Assembly: GCF_036090055.1 (NCBI RefSeq) | Contig: NZ_CP107970.1 | Span: forward strand, 188,501 to 252,500 | DNA from: Nocardioides sp. NBC_00368 | GTDB taxonomy: Bacteria > Actinomycetota > Actinomycetes > Propionibacteriales > Nocardioidaceae | Direction: 5' to 3' | Length of the DNA stretch: 64,000 nt | Shown: positions 8,463-18,569 of the stretch, one piece after another | Numbering within the stretch: the stretch's first letter is position 1 | How the letters are laid out: every line of letters begins with the position of its first letter | Notes under the pieces: generated by a model | Seen by the model: the letters and a program-made list of their open reading frames with translations, nothing else | The model's database searches: none | Told to the model about the DNA's origin: nothing | Program-made: the position numbers and the translations under genes

Positions 8463-8654
8463 CTAGTGCGAGGCGGGCTCGATGTGGGCATCCGGACCGG
8501 GGAAGACGAGCGACTCGTGGTCGCTGTCGCTCCAGCGTACGAGGTAGGGCGGGCTGCCGTCGGGGTGGCTGACCTCGATGATCTCGGCCTCCCGAACGTG
8601 GTCGCCGACGTGCTGGCCCATGACGACGAGGTGGTCACCGACTGATGCGTGCAT
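8463..8654 (-). CDS. DUF1918 small protein
   Basis: 63 residues, with the compact SH3-like pattern of DUF1918: a GDHLVV start, an IIEVSHPDG strand-turn, PPYLVRWSD and a C-terminal HESLVFPGPDA. These actinobacterial proteins are small cytoplasmic proteins of unknown function. It ends 8 bp from the 5' end of rnpB, on the same strand, so its transcript could read into rnpB. It is divergent from the TPR gene, separated by 87 bp. Confidence 0.88.
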   Translation of the reverse strand: MHASVGDHLVVMGQHVGDHVREAEIIEVSHPDGSPPYLVRWSDSDHESLVFPGPDAHIEPASH

Positions 8655-8741
8655 GCGCGTTCACCTCCTAACCGTCACCATGGTGCTCCCATCGCTGGCG
8701 TGGTGGAATACCGTGGTGGGGTATCACGTTCGGAGGGTGTG

Positions 8742-9167
8742 ATGACAGAGAACGAAGACTTCGAGTACGTAGCCCCGGCTGTCGTCTTTCCGAGCCAGAC
8801 CTCGCACGAGGTGGCCTACCGGACGGCTCACGACCTGCTCTCGCGGCGCTTCCCCGTGGAGGCGCTGGAGATCCTGGAGCCGGCGCTCGCCGACGACCCC
8901 GACAACATCGGGCTGCGGAGCATGCGGGCGTGGGCCTACATGCTCCGGGCCCAGCTCGCCAAGGCCGAGGCCGAGCTGCGCTGGCTGGTCGAGCGCGACC
9001 CGAGCGACGCCTGGAGCCAGCACTCGCTCGGCCGCGTGCTGGAGCGCCAGGACCGCCTCGAGGATGCCCTCGGCCCGCTGCGCCTGGCGGCCGTGATGAG
9101 CGACGACTACGACCATCACGCAGCCGTCTACCGCGTACGCAACCGGCTGGCCCAGCGCGAGGAGTGA
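8742..9167 (+). CDS. TPR-repeat protein
   Basis: 141 residues from the ATG at 8742, preceded by GGAGG 5 bp upstream; the open frame extends to 8649 but that part overlaps the divergent promoter. Two to three tetratricopeptide-like helix pairs are visible at about residues 20-120 (AHDLLSRRFPVEALEILEPA, then ERDPSDAWSQHSLGRVLE). It is soluble, probably a protein-protein adaptor. No partner is evident; the next gene follows by 23 bp and may be cotranscribed. Confidence 0.75.
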   Translation: MTENEDFEYVAPAVVFPSQTSHEVAYRTAHDLLSRRFPVEALEILEPALADDPDNIGLRSMRAWAYMLRAQLAKAEAELRWLVERDPSDAWSQHSLGRVLERQDRLEDALGPLRLAAVMSDDYDHHAAVYRVRNRLAQREE

Positions 9168-9190
9168 GCGTGGGGTGAGAGGGTGGTGGC

Positions 9191-9502
9191 ATGGAACCTG
9201 ACACCACGACTCTCACCGCCGAGCAGGTCGCCCAGGAGCAGCTCGAGGGCTGGACGTTCGACTCCTCCGGCGATGCCGACAGCATCGTCGCCCGCGTGGA
9301 GACCGGTGACTTCATCACCGGTCTCTCCCTGGTCAACGCGATCGGGGCGAAGGCCGAGGAGGCCAACCACCACCCCGACATCGACCTGCGTTACCCCTAT
9401 GTCGAGATCCGGCTCACCAGCCACGACGCCGGCGGGGTCACCAGCCGTGACCTCGCCCTGGCGAAGGTGATCAACGCGCTCGCGGCGGAGTCCTCGCTCT
9501 GA
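9191..9502 (+). CDS. Pterin-4a-carbinolamine dehydratase family protein
   Basis: 103 residues, the usual size. It dehydrates 4a-hydroxytetrahydrobiopterin in aromatic amino-acid hydroxylation, but in actinobacteria without an adjacent hydroxylase it often has an undefined role. The family signature EEANHHPDIDLRYPYVEIRL is at about residues 57-76, including the catalytic His pair. The stop lies 6 bp from the convergent transglutaminase-like stop, with a small CTGAGC/GCTCAG hairpin over both ends. Confidence 0.88.
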   Translation: MEPDTTTLTAEQVAQEQLEGWTFDSSGDADSIVARVETGDFITGLSLVNAIGAKAEEANHHPDIDLRYPYVEIRLTSHDAGGVTSRDLALAKVINALAAESSL

Positions 9503-9508
9503 GCCAGC

Positions 9509-10252
9509 TCAGGCCAGCCGCGTCATCTCGACGCTGACCTCGACGGCCGGCTCGGCGGGACCCGAGTAGATCCCGCCCAGCGGCTTGACGTCGGTGTGGT
9601 CGCGCCCCGTGGCCACACCGACGTAGGTGTCGCCGGGTTCGGTGCCGGTGGCCGGGTCGATCCCGTGCCATCCGTTGTCCCACCACTCCACCCAGGAGTG
9701 CGCGCCGCCGGGGTAGACGTAGCCGGAGACGTAGCGCGCCGGGATCCCGACGGTCCGCAGCGCACCGAGCAGCTGGTGGGCGGCATCGGACGGTGCGGCA
9801 GAAGCGACCGCTCTGGCGATCTCGAACGCAGCCTCGCCGGGAAGCGCCGCCGAGGACGCAATGCCCTTGGCCGCCGTGGCGAGCTCCTCGTCGGGCGCCA
9901 CGTGTGCGGGCAGGCCCAGGAACTCGACGAACCGGTCCGCGACCCCGGGCAGCGCGGCCTCCTCCCAGGTGAGCACCGGCGCGGCGCCCGGCTCGCGGGA
10001 GACCTGGACGGTGCTGGTCGCGGAGACCTTCAGGGCCCGGTGCGCCTCGAGCACCTCGATGGCGGTGACCTCGTTGCCGAAGTAGTCCTTGTACTCGTAC
10101 GTCCACGGCTTGGGCGAGACGTCGAGCCGGTGATGGACCACGATCTGGTTGGGCGTGGTCAGCGGGGTCAGCCGCGCCTGGTTGTAGGAGGCGACCGCCG
10201 GGCCGTCGTAGCTGAACGTCGTGGTGTGCACGATCCGGAACTGCATGCTCAT
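9509..10252 (-). CDS. Transglutaminase-like protein lacking the catalytic cysteine
   Basis: 247 residues. The N-terminal beta domain (MQFRIVHTTTFSYDGPA) and the C-terminal transglutaminase half are recognisable: IPARYVSGYVYP at about 170-181, then His185 (GGAHSWVEWW) and Asp199 (GIDPATG), which match the His and Asp of the triad. Where the family has GVCQDxAH, this protein has AAPSDAAH (about 152-159), and there is no cysteine anywhere in the sequence. The segment before it is also shortened. It is probably not a thiol protease or transglutaminase. Third gene of the CP-ATP-grasp / alpha-E operon. Confidence 0.85.
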   Translation of the reverse strand: MSMQFRIVHTTTFSYDGPAVASYNQARLTPLTTPNQIVVHHRLDVSPKPWTYEYKDYFGNEVTAIEVLEAHRALKVSATSTVQVSREPGAAPVLTWEEAALPGVADRFVEFLGLPAHVAPDEELATAAKGIASSAALPGEAAFEIARAVASAAPSDAAHQLLGALRTVGIPARYVSGYVYPGGAHSWVEWWDNGWHGIDPATGTEPGDTYVGVATGRDHTDVKPLGGIYSGPAEPAVEVSVEMTRLA

Positions 10253-10266
10253 CTCGATCAGACTCC

Positions 10267-11195
10267 TCAGACCGGCTGCCAGGCCAGCGCCTCGGCACCG
10301 GCGAAGTAGCGCTTGGTGACCGCCTCGGTGGCCTCCGCGCAGGTGACCTGGAGCCGCTCCATCTCGGCGGGCAGGTCCGCCAGGAGGTCGTGGAGCGAGC
10401 GGTACTCCAGCGACGCCCGCATCCGGCCGATCAGCCGGTGGGCCTCGTCGGAGAAGCCGGCTCGCCGGGTCGTGCCCTCCAGCGTGTCCAGTGCCCCTTC
10501 AGCCCGCTGCAGCGCGTGCACCACCGAGCGCGGGAAGATCCGGTCCAGCAGCAGGAACTCGGCCGCCGCCTGCTCGGTCTCGACCCCCTTGTTGACCCGC
10601 AGGAACGCGTCGTACGCACCACAGGCACGCAGCGTCGAGTTCCACTGCGACGCCCCGCCGGCCGAGGTCAGCGACGTGGTCGCGACCAGCCGCGAGGTCA
10701 TGTCGGCGCGCTCGACGTAGCGCCCCAGCATCAGGAACTGCCAGGACTCGTCGCGCATCATTGTGGCGTCGGCGGTGCCGTTGATCTGGGCCACCCGGTC
10801 GCGTACCCAGCCGAAGATGAAGGGCGCGCGCATGTGCTTGAACTGCCCGGCCGGGATCGCCCGGTAGGTGGTGTTCAGCGCCTCCCACAGCGGCACCGAG
10901 AGCGTCTCCCGGGCCCCGCGGGCCGACTCCCGGGCTGCCCCGAGCGCATAGGCCATCGAGGTCGGTGCGGTGGTGTCGTACGCCAGCATGTCCAGGATCT
11001 GCGGCAGGCCGACCTTCTCGGTGGGCGGGATCTCGACGCCCATCACCGCGAGCAGCGAGCGGCAGGCCGTCTCCTCGTCGGTGGCGGCGTCCTCGAGGAT
11101 GTGCTGGGTCTGCACGTCGAGTATCCGTGCGGTGTCCTCGGCGCGCTCGACATAGCGTCCGATCCAGAACATCGACTCGGCGATGCGACTCAGCA

Positions 11196-11199
<4 letters not shown>
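10267..11199 (-). CDS. Alpha-E domain protein (DUF403)
   Basis: 310 residues, almost entirely helical, opening MLSRIAESMFWIGRYVERAEDTAR, the signature of the alpha-E family. The start is GTG at 11199 or ATG at 11196; either overlaps the upstream gene's stop. These proteins always sit beside circularly permuted ATP-grasp proteins and transglutaminase-like proteins and are predicted to work in a peptide-forming or peptide-tagging pathway whose product is not known. The gap to the downstream gene is 14 bp. Confidence 0.9.
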
Positions 11200-12692
<1,493 letters not shown>

Positions 12693-12767
12693 GGTGGCAA
12701 CCTACTGAAATCCGTGTAACAGCGCTGTTGCCCACGCGAACATCTCGCACAACGGTAGGTTGGCCAC

Positions 12768-12977
12768 ATGAGCGACGAGCACGCGGGCGAGTTCTACTAC
12801 TGCCTCAAGCACCAGACCGTCGAGCCGTACGAGGGCTGCAAGGCCAAGGATCGTCTCGGTCCCTACGCCTCCCACGCCGAGGCCTCCCTGGCCCTGCAGA
12901 AGGTCCAGGAGAACAACGAGCGCTGGGACAAGGAGGACAAGGCCTGGGAAGGCGACGCGGGCAACGAGGACAGGTGA
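12768..12977 (+). CDS. Small conserved actinobacterial protein
   Basis: 69 residues, charged, with two cysteines in an N-terminal FYYCLKHQTVEPYEGC stretch and a helical Glu/Lys-rich C-terminus. Homologues that I recall are short proteins of unknown function, sometimes mislabelled as aminopeptidases. There is no Shine-Dalgarno sequence, but TAGGTT at 12756-12761 ends 6 bp before the ATG, so the transcript is probably leaderless. Confidence 0.75.
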   Translation: MSDEHAGEFYYCLKHQTVEPYEGCKAKDRLGPYASHAEASLALQKVQENNERWDKEDKAWEGDAGNEDR

Positions 12978-12997
12978 TCCTCGGCTTCGGGTGACCC

Positions 12998-14215
12998 TCA
13001 GCGCGGGGTGACCCGAAGCAGGACGTCCTCGCCGCCGCCGTTGTCGGTGGTGACGAGGAGGTCCCCGTCGGCGGCCAGCGAGACCGTACGCAGCCGCCCA
13101 TAGTCGTGCATGACCTCGGGCGACCGGTCGTCGGTCAGCTTCCCGGACTCGTCGAAGGAGACGACCCGCAGCTCCTGGTCCTTGAGCACGGCGACCGCGA
13201 GCGCCCCGCCGAAGGCACCCCAGCGCTTCTGCACCGGGATGAAGGTGCCGCCACCCGTCGCGACGGTCGGGTTGCCGGAGCTCCAGGCCGCCTCGATCTG
13301 CTCCCCGGGCAGATCCTGGTCGGTCATCGGCACCGACTCGTCGTAGCCGGAGCCCGGGTTCCAGCCGTAGTCGCCGCCGAGCGTGATCTCGTTGATCTCG
13401 TCGTCGCGGTCGGGGCCGTGCTCGACCGACCAGACGGTGCCGTCGGCACGCTGCGCCAGCCCCTGCACGTTGCGGTGGCCGAAGCTCGTGATGAATCGTC
13501 GTGGCCCCTCGTCACCGCCCCACGGGTTGCCCGGCCAGGGGTCTCCGGTCTCCGGGTCGAGGCGGAGCGTCTTCCCGCCCAGGGAGTCGAGGCTGCGCGG
13601 GTTCTCCTCGTTCGCGGCGTCGCCGGTGCCGACCCACAGCGCACCGTCGGCGCTGATCAGCAGCCGACAGCCACCGTGTCTCCCGGAGCTCGTGGGGAAG
13701 CCGTCGATCAGGGTCCGCTCCTGGGTGGCCCGGGTCAGTCCGGCGTCGAGGGTCCAGGAGATGACGCGTACGTCCTCGCCTCCGTTCCACCCCTGACAGG
13801 TGTAGATGCGCCGGTTCTCGGCGAAGCCGGGATCGACCTCCAGGCCCATCAGGCCGGTCTCGCCGGAGACCCAGATGTCGTTGTCCTCGAGCGAGATCTC
13901 GCGCCGCTCCCCGTTCTCGATCAGGGACAGGACCGCCCGGTCGCGCTCGGTGACCAGGAACCGGTCCTCGCCGAGGTCGGCGACGTCCCACGGGTGGTCC
14001 AGCCCCTCGCCCGCCACCTCGACGTCGAGCTCGGGCACCCGGCCGGAGGTCGGCAGCACGGCCGGGGGAGCGGACGAGGAGGCGCTCGGCGGCGCACTGG
14101 CCGAACCCGACGGGTTCAGCGGCGGCGGGGTGGTGGCCGGGGAGGGATCCCCGGAGCAGGCGGCGGTCGAGAGCCCGAGAGCGACCACGGAGGCGAGGGC
14201 TAGGGCAGCGCGCAT
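12998..14215 (-). CDS. PQQ-dependent sugar dehydrogenase-type lipoprotein
   Basis: 405 residues with a lipoprotein signal (hydrophobic start, lipobox LSTAAC, Cys about 20), then a Pro/Ser-rich linker to about residue 55. The rest is a beta-propeller of the glucose/sorbosone dehydrogenase family: HPWDVADLGEDRFLVTERD, GETGLMGLEVDPGF, FGHRNVQGLA, VEHGPDRDDEIN. Members oxidise sugars outside the membrane with PQQ, though many actinobacterial ones have no proven substrate. Stands alone; convergent with the small gene at 12768. Confidence 0.85.
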   Translation of the reverse strand: MRAALALASVVALGLSTAACSGDPSPATTPPPLNPSGSASAPPSASSSAPPAVLPTSGRVPELDVEVAGEGLDHPWDVADLGEDRFLVTERDRAVLSLIENGERREISLEDNDIWVSGETGLMGLEVDPGFAENRRIYTCQGWNGGEDVRVISWTLDAGLTRATQERTLIDGFPTSSGRHGGCRLLISADGALWVGTGDAANEENPRSLDSLGGKTLRLDPETGDPWPGNPWGGDEGPRRFITSFGHRNVQGLAQRADGTVWSVEHGPDRDDEINEITLGGDYGWNPGSGYDESVPMTDQDLPGEQIEAAWSSGNPTVATGGGTFIPVQKRWGAFGGALAVAVLKDQELRVVSFDESGKLTDDRSPEVMHDYGRLRTVSLAADGDLLVTTDNGGGEDVLLRVTPR

Positions 14216-14258
14216 GGTGCCGACGGTACTGGCCCGAGGGGCCCTAGGGTGGGCTGTT

Positions 14259-14915
14259 GTGACGAACGTGATCAGGGCGATGCGTGACCACCCCTCCGCC
14301 GTGCTCCTCCTCGGCCAGGTCGTGGCGATCCTGGCCTACCCGTTCCTCGACGGGTCCACGGCCGGCCGAGCTGGCCTCGGCGTCCTCCAGCTGCTGCTTC
14401 TGCTGGCGGCGGTCGCGGCCGTACGTCTCACCCCCGCCTTCTCCTGGGCCGCCTGCCTCTTCGGTGGTCCGGCGACGATCTTCGCCGTGTGGGAGTCGGT
14501 CGCGCCCAACGAGGGCTGGGTCGTGCTGACCTCGGCCTTCTTCCACGTGCCGTTCTACCTGTTCGTCTCCTACGCGATGATCCGCTATCTCTTCCACGAC
14601 GACGTGGTGACCCGCGACGAGCTCTTCGCGACCGGAGCCGCGTTCACGGTGGTGGCCTGGGCCTTCGCCTACCTCTACGCCGCGGTGCAGGTGATCTGGC
14701 CCGGCTCGTTCGGCGACCACCGGCAGTGGTTCGACCTGCTCTACCTCTCGTTCACCACCCTGACCTCCGTCGGTCTCTCCGACATCGTCCCCGTGCTCCC
14801 TCACGCCCGCTCGGTCGTCATGATCGAGCAGGTCGCCGGAGTCTTCTACGTCGCCCTGGTCGTCGCCCGCCTCGTCGGGCTGGCGGCCGCCAGGGCTCGC
14901 CGCAGCGAGGTCTAG
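14259..14915 (+). CDS. Two-pore-domain-type ion channel family protein
   Basis: 218 residues, GTG start with TAGGGT at 14245-14250 upstream and no Shine-Dalgarno. Several membrane helices (about residues 14-58, 66-80, 90-111, 125-146, 186-210). The last two flank a pore loop, SFTTLTSVGLSD (about 164-175), matching the Ion_trans_2 family. The K+ filter TVGYGD is replaced by SVGLSD, so potassium selectivity is doubtful. No regulatory cytoplasmic domain is attached. Confidence 0.75.
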   Translation: MTNVIRAMRDHPSAVLLLGQVVAILAYPFLDGSTAGRAGLGVLQLLLLLAAVAAVRLTPAFSWAACLFGGPATIFAVWESVAPNEGWVVLTSAFFHVPFYLFVSYAMIRYLFHDDVVTRDELFATGAAFTVVAWAFAYLYAAVQVIWPGSFGDHRQWFDLLYLSFTTLTSVGLSDIVPVLPHARSVVMIEQVAGVFYVALVVARLVGLAAARARRSEV

Positions 14916-15037
14916 GACCCGACCACGTCGCGAAGCGGGTTGTCCACAGGTCGGCGGGAATGCGCCCCGAGACCGTGGGCAGTACGCCCGCGACCGCCGT
15001 CGCGACTCGCGTCTGGCGGACGCGGGCTACGTTCGCC

Positions 15038-15232
15038 ATGGGTAGGTGGCGCCGGACGTCAGGTTTCCGTGCCGCGATGATCCTGCGGGAGGCCGACGAG
15101 GCGCTCGGCCGGACCTACGATCCCACCCGCCTGGACGCCTGGTACGGCCTGTGGCGAGGCTCCCTGTGGGAGCAGGACCCGAGAAGTGGTCAAAATGGGC
15201 CCGGCGAAGAGCCGGCGGACGGCCCAGATTGA
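15038..15232 (+). CDS. Possible small protein, uncertain
   Basis: An ATG at 15038 opens 64 codons with plausible composition (AAMILREADEALGRTYDP, DAWYGLWRGSLWEQDP). It is the only coding candidate in the 336 bp between the ion channel gene and panB, and otherwise this stretch holds only a large palindrome. The last 16 codons run through that palindrome. No Shine-Dalgarno is obvious and I recognise no family. It may be a remnant of a longer gene. Confidence 0.35.
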   Translation: MGRWRRTSGFRAAMILREADEALGRTYDPTRLDAWYGLWRGSLWEQDPRSGQNGPGEEPADGPD

Positions 15233-15239
15233 CCACTTC
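15183..15239. repeat. Long imperfect palindrome upstream of the panB end
   Basis: GAAGTGGTCAA (15183-15193) pairs perfectly with 15229-15239; after a 2-base mismatch, TGGGCC pairs with GGCCCA, then CGGC with GCCG. The resulting hairpin lies 12 bp from the panB stop and could end panB transcription, although there is no T-run. It is larger and more AT-rich in its stem than the other terminators here. Confidence 0.6.
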
Positions 15240-15251
15240 GTCGGAAGAGCC

Positions 15252-16136
15252 TCAGAAGGTGTGCTCGGGGCCGGGGAAGGTCGAGCCCTTGACGTCGGAG
15301 ATGTAGGCCTCGGCGCCGTCGGAGAGGACCGACTTCACGTCGGCGTACTGCTTCACGAAGCGGGCCATCTTGCCGCCGCGCATGCCGAAGGCGTCCTGCC
15401 AGACCAGCACCTGGCCGTCGCAGTCGGGGCCGGCGCCGATGCCGATCGTGGGGATGTCGAGCTCCTTGGTGATCTGCGCGGCGACCTCGCCGGGGACCAT
15501 CTCCATGACGACCGCGAACGCGCCCGCCTCCTGAACGGCCTTGGCGTCGTCGATGATCCGGTCGGAGGTGTCGCCGCGGCCCTGGACGCGGTAGCCGCCG
15601 AGAACGTGCTCGGACTGCGGGGTGAAGCCGATGTGGGCGATGACCGGGACGCCGCCCTCGGTCAGCTTCTTGATCACCGGGGCCATCTCGGCGCCGCCCT
15701 CGAGCTTCACGCAGTGGGCGCCGCCCTCCTTCATGAACCGCACCGCGGTCAGGTAGCCCTGCTCGGGCGAGGCCTGGTAGGAGCCGAAGGGGAGGTCGCC
15801 GACGACCATCGCCCGCTTCGCGCTGCGCGATACCGCGCGGGTCAGCGGCAGCAGCTCGTCCACGGTCACCGGAAGCGACGTCTCGTTGCCGAGGACGTTG
15901 TTGGAGGCGGAGTCACCGACGAGCAGCAGGTCGACCCCGGCCTCGTCGAAGATCTGGGCGGTGTACATGTCGTAGGAGGTGAGCATCGTGATCTTGTCGC
16001 CACGCTGCTTCATCTCGCGAAGATGATGCGTGCGCACCTTGCGTACGGGCTTGGCCGGCGCGCCGGCAGTCGTGCTGGCGGCGGCACCGTTCCCGTAGGG
16101 CGCGGTCTCCTCGGCAGAGGGGTTCGTGCTCATCAT
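15252..16136 (-). CDS. panB: 3-methyl-2-oxobutanoate hydroxymethyltransferase PanB
   Basis: 294 residues. Makes ketopantoate from 2-oxoisovalerate and methylene-THF, the first committed pantothenate step, in the cytoplasm. After a 30-residue low-complexity leader the TIM-barrel is well conserved: KITMLTSYDMYTAQIFDEAG, LLVGDSASNNVLG, VKLEGG, VIAHIGFTPQ, GIGAGPDCDGQVLVWQD. The catalytic Glu and the metal-binding Asp positions are present. Two adjacent ATGs (16136, 16133) are possible starts. No other pantothenate gene is nearby. Confidence 0.95.
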   Translation of the reverse strand: MMSTNPSAEETAPYGNGAAASTTAGAPAKPVRKVRTHHLREMKQRGDKITMLTSYDMYTAQIFDEAGVDLLLVGDSASNNVLGNETSLPVTVDELLPLTRAVSRSAKRAMVVGDLPFGSYQASPEQGYLTAVRFMKEGGAHCVKLEGGAEMAPVIKKLTEGGVPVIAHIGFTPQSEHVLGGYRVQGRGDTSDRIIDDAKAVQEAGAFAVVMEMVPGEVAAQITKELDIPTIGIGAGPDCDGQVLVWQDAFGMRGGKMARFVKQYADVKSVLSDGAEAYISDVKGSTFPGPEHTF

Positions 16137-16231
16137 CGAGCCTTTCTGGTGTCATCTCGCAGCTCCCTGATGGAGTCCACGGACTACCTCCAGCGTAGGT
16201 CCAGATGAACCTGATGGCGCTGTGGTGGTGA

Positions 16232-16768
16232 TCACAGCCTGTCGAACGGAGCGGCATAGCTGAACTGGCCCCGAAGACCCGGTTCGTACGCCGCCAGCGG
16301 CCGTGCCTGGAAGTAGTCGCCCCACGCCGGATCGGGCGCCTCGATGCCGAGGGACGAGGCGGGCACGAAGCCGAAGCGTCCGTAGTAGTCCGGTGAGCCG
16401 AGGAGCACCACGACCGGCTCGCCCATCGCGTCGGCGCCGCCGAGGACGGCGTGCATCAGTGCCGACCCGACTCCGTCGCGCTGACGTGCGGGGCAGACGC
16501 TCACCGGTCCGAGACCGAGCGCGGGCCGGCCGGCGAGGTCGCCGCGAGTCGCCACGACGTGGCCGACGACCTCGGCGTCCACCTCCGCGACCAGCGAGAG
16601 CTCCGGGATCCAGCCCGGGTCCTCGCGCAGCCACCCCACCAGCGTCGCCTCCCCTGGCGCGCCGTCGGGCTCGATCGGTGGGGCGGAGTGCTCCACCCCG
16701 GAGAAGGCGGCGGCGGTGACCGCCCGGATGTCGGCCACGTCCTCGGGACGTTCACGTCGGATCAGCAC
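16232..16768 (-). CDS. GNAT N-acetyltransferase
   Basis: 178 residues, GTG start; on the minus strand TAGCGT ends 6 bp before it, suggesting a leaderless message. GNAT features: an N-terminal IRRERPEDVADI, central strand LGPVSVCPARQRDGVGSALM (acetyl-CoA-binding Q/RxxGxG/A-type loop RQRDGVG) and VVLLGSPDYYGRFGFVP, typical of YhbS-like acetyltransferases. Substrate unknown. Divergent from another GNAT gene across 54 bp. Confidence 0.85.
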   Translation of the reverse strand: MLIRRERPEDVADIRAVTAAAFSGVEHSAPPIEPDGAPGEATLVGWLREDPGWIPELSLVAEVDAEVVGHVVATRGDLAGRPALGLGPVSVCPARQRDGVGSALMHAVLGGADAMGEPVVVLLGSPDYYGRFGFVPASSLGIEAPDPAWGDYFQARPLAAYEPGLRGQFSYAAPFDRL

Positions 16769-16822
16769 GCTCCGACGCTAAACCGAACGACAGCCCCGGC
16801 GCTCCTGGTTATCGTCACGTCC

Positions 16823-17296
16823 ATGCGGGTGCGAGAGGCGACGACGGAGGACCCCGACGCGGTGATCCACGTCGGCGTGACGACCTGGCGAGCGACGTAC
16901 CCGCCGATCACCGGACAGGCGTACGTCGAGGACGGCATCAACAAGTGGTGGGCGCCGGACGCGGTGCTCCCCGGGATCAGGGCCGGCACGGTGCTCGTCG
17001 CCGAGGTCGACGACCGAGTCATCGCGATGGCCTCCTACTCGCTCTTCGAGGACCATCTGATGCTCTGGAAGCTCTATGTCCTCCCCGAGGTCCAAGGATC
17101 CGGCGCCGGTAGCGCGCTGCTGGGCGAGGTGATCGCCCGCGCCGGCGACCTGCCCGTGCGCCTCACCCACCTCGTCGGCAACGACCGCGCCCACGCCGTC
17201 TACGAGCGGCTCGGTTTCGTCGAGGCGGCCGACACCGTTCCCAGCCCCATCGACGGTGGTCCGGAGGAGATCGTGATGGAGCGCTCGCCGGGCTGA
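16823..17296 (+). CDS. GNAT N-acetyltransferase
   Basis: 157 residues from the ATG at 16823; TATCGT at 16810-16815 sits 7 bp upstream and no Shine-Dalgarno is seen. GNAT signatures: MRVREATTEDPDAVIHVGV, the strand KLYVLPEVQGSGAGSALL containing the acetyl-CoA loop QGSGAG, and a C-terminal AHAVYERLGFVEA. Substrate unknown. The long upstream open frame is the shadow of the divergent acetyltransferase gene. Followed by a hairpin at 17315. Confidence 0.87.
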   Translation: MRVREATTEDPDAVIHVGVTTWRATYPPITGQAYVEDGINKWWAPDAVLPGIRAGTVLVAEVDDRVIAMASYSLFEDHLMLWKLYVLPEVQGSGAGSALLGEVIARAGDLPVRLTHLVGNDRAHAVYERLGFVEAADTVPSPIDGGPEEIVMERSPG

Positions 17297-17314
17297 GTTC
17301 GGCCGTCCACCAGG

Positions 17315-17341
17315 GACTTTCGCAGGCAGTCCGCGAAAGTC
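17315..17341. terminator. Hairpin after GNAT gene
   Basis: GACTTTCGC and GCGAAAGTC form perfect 9-bp arms around a 9-base loop, 18 bp after the acetyltransferase stop. It may terminate that gene; alternatively it is part of the leader of the secreted DUF1080 gene 95 bp further on. Confidence 0.55.
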
Positions 17342-17436
17342 GTTCGGAAACGGTTGAAAGTCGGACGCAGTCGCCACTAGCATCCTGCGTGACGCCCATC
17401 ACATCCCCCTTCGGCGTCCCGACGTTCGGAGTCTCG

Positions 17437-18504
17437 ATGTCTCACCTCCTCCCCGCACGCCGCACCCGGACCCGACTCGCCGTCGGGTCGGCCGTCCTCG
17501 GGATCACCGCCCTGTGCCTGGGTGGTCCGGTCGCAGCCGCCACCGCGACTTCGGCCGAGGCGACCGCGACGGCCGCGAGCTGCCCGGCACCCGATGCCCG
17601 CCCGAGCGTGGTCTTCCTCGATCTCGACACCGGTGTCGACAACAGCACCCTGCGCTCCGGCTGCACCGTCAACGACGTCATCGACGACGAGCGGACGTGG
17701 CCGACGCACGGCGCCTTCGTGACGCACGTGCGCAGCGTCACCGCCGGCCTGGTCGCCACCGGTGAGGTGACCCGGGCCGAGGCGAGCCGGCTGCAGTCCG
17801 CCGCGGCCCGCTCGGAGGTGGGGAAGGTCGAGGGATACGACCAGATCTTCGACGGCTCGGCCGCATCCTTCGCCACGTGGGCCTACGCCGGTGACGGCGG
17901 GTTCGACCTGCTGCCCGACGGCACCATCCGCAGCCGCGCCGGAGCGGGCGGCGGCTTCGGGACACTGTGGTACCCCGAGCGGGAGTACGGCGACTTCTCC
18001 CTGCGCCTGCAGTTCCGCGACGACGCACCCGGAGAGGCCCGCGGAAACAGCGGCGTCCAGGTGCGCTTCCCCGAGCTGTGGGGCCCGGTCGACGGCTGCC
18101 CGACCACGTTCAACGGCAGCGAGACCGGAAACCTCTCCTGGATCGCGGTCAACTGTGGCCACGAGATCCAGGTCAACGACTCGCCCGAGAGTGGCAGCAA
18201 CGACCCCCGCAAGACCGGGTCGATCTACGGCTTCGCCGACCTCACCCTGGCCGAGGCGCGACCGACCCCGAAGGGCACCTGGAACGATCTCGAGATCCGC
18301 GTCGTAGGGCAGCACTACACCGTGATCCGCAACGGCGTGGTGATCAACGAGTTCGAGAACCTGCCCGGGCTGCCGTTCCCCGGTCGTCCGAACGACCCCG
18401 ACTCCAGCAGCCGGGGCCTGACCGGCCATGTCGGGGTGCAGGCGCACGGCAGCACCCCGGACGTGGTGTCCTACCGGAACATCCGGATCCGCGAGCTGTC
18501 CTGA
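17437..18504 (+). CDS. Secreted DUF1080 / 3-keto-disaccharide hydrolase-like protein
   Basis: 355 residues from the ATG at 17437 (a GTG at 17389 is in frame but would precede the signal). A signal peptide covers about residues 1-35 (RTRTRLAVGSAVLG, then a hydrophobic core). A small helical region follows, then from about residue 130 a jelly-roll of the DUF1080 type: GFGTLWYPEREYGDFSLRLQF, GNSGVQVRFPE, GTWNDLEIRVVGQHYTVIRNG, LTGHVGVQAHG. Family members act on sugars outside the cell; the substrate here is unknown. Confidence 0.85.
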   Translation: MSHLLPARRTRTRLAVGSAVLGITALCLGGPVAAATATSAEATATAASCPAPDARPSVVFLDLDTGVDNSTLRSGCTVNDVIDDERTWPTHGAFVTHVRSVTAGLVATGEVTRAEASRLQSAAARSEVGKVEGYDQIFDGSAASFATWAYAGDGGFDLLPDGTIRSRAGAGGGFGTLWYPEREYGDFSLRLQFRDDAPGEARGNSGVQVRFPELWGPVDGCPTTFNGSETGNLSWIAVNCGHEIQVNDSPESGSNDPRKTGSIYGFADLTLAEARPTPKGTWNDLEIRVVGQHYTVIRNGVVINEFENLPGLPFPGRPNDPDSSSRGLTGHVGVQAHGSTPDVVSYRNIRIRELS

Positions 18505-18569
18505 GGTCGTACGCGGCCGGCGACGGGCATCGCGTGGCCGGGTAGCCGGTCGCGCCTAGACTCCCAGGT

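Noticed and set aside
9499..9512. CTGAGC/GCTCAG inverted repeat as a terminator
   Set aside because: Only 6-bp arms with a 2-base loop; mentioned but too weak to list.
12978..12997. GGGTGACCC repeats between convergent genes
   Set aside because: Direct rather than properly inverted; no stable stem.
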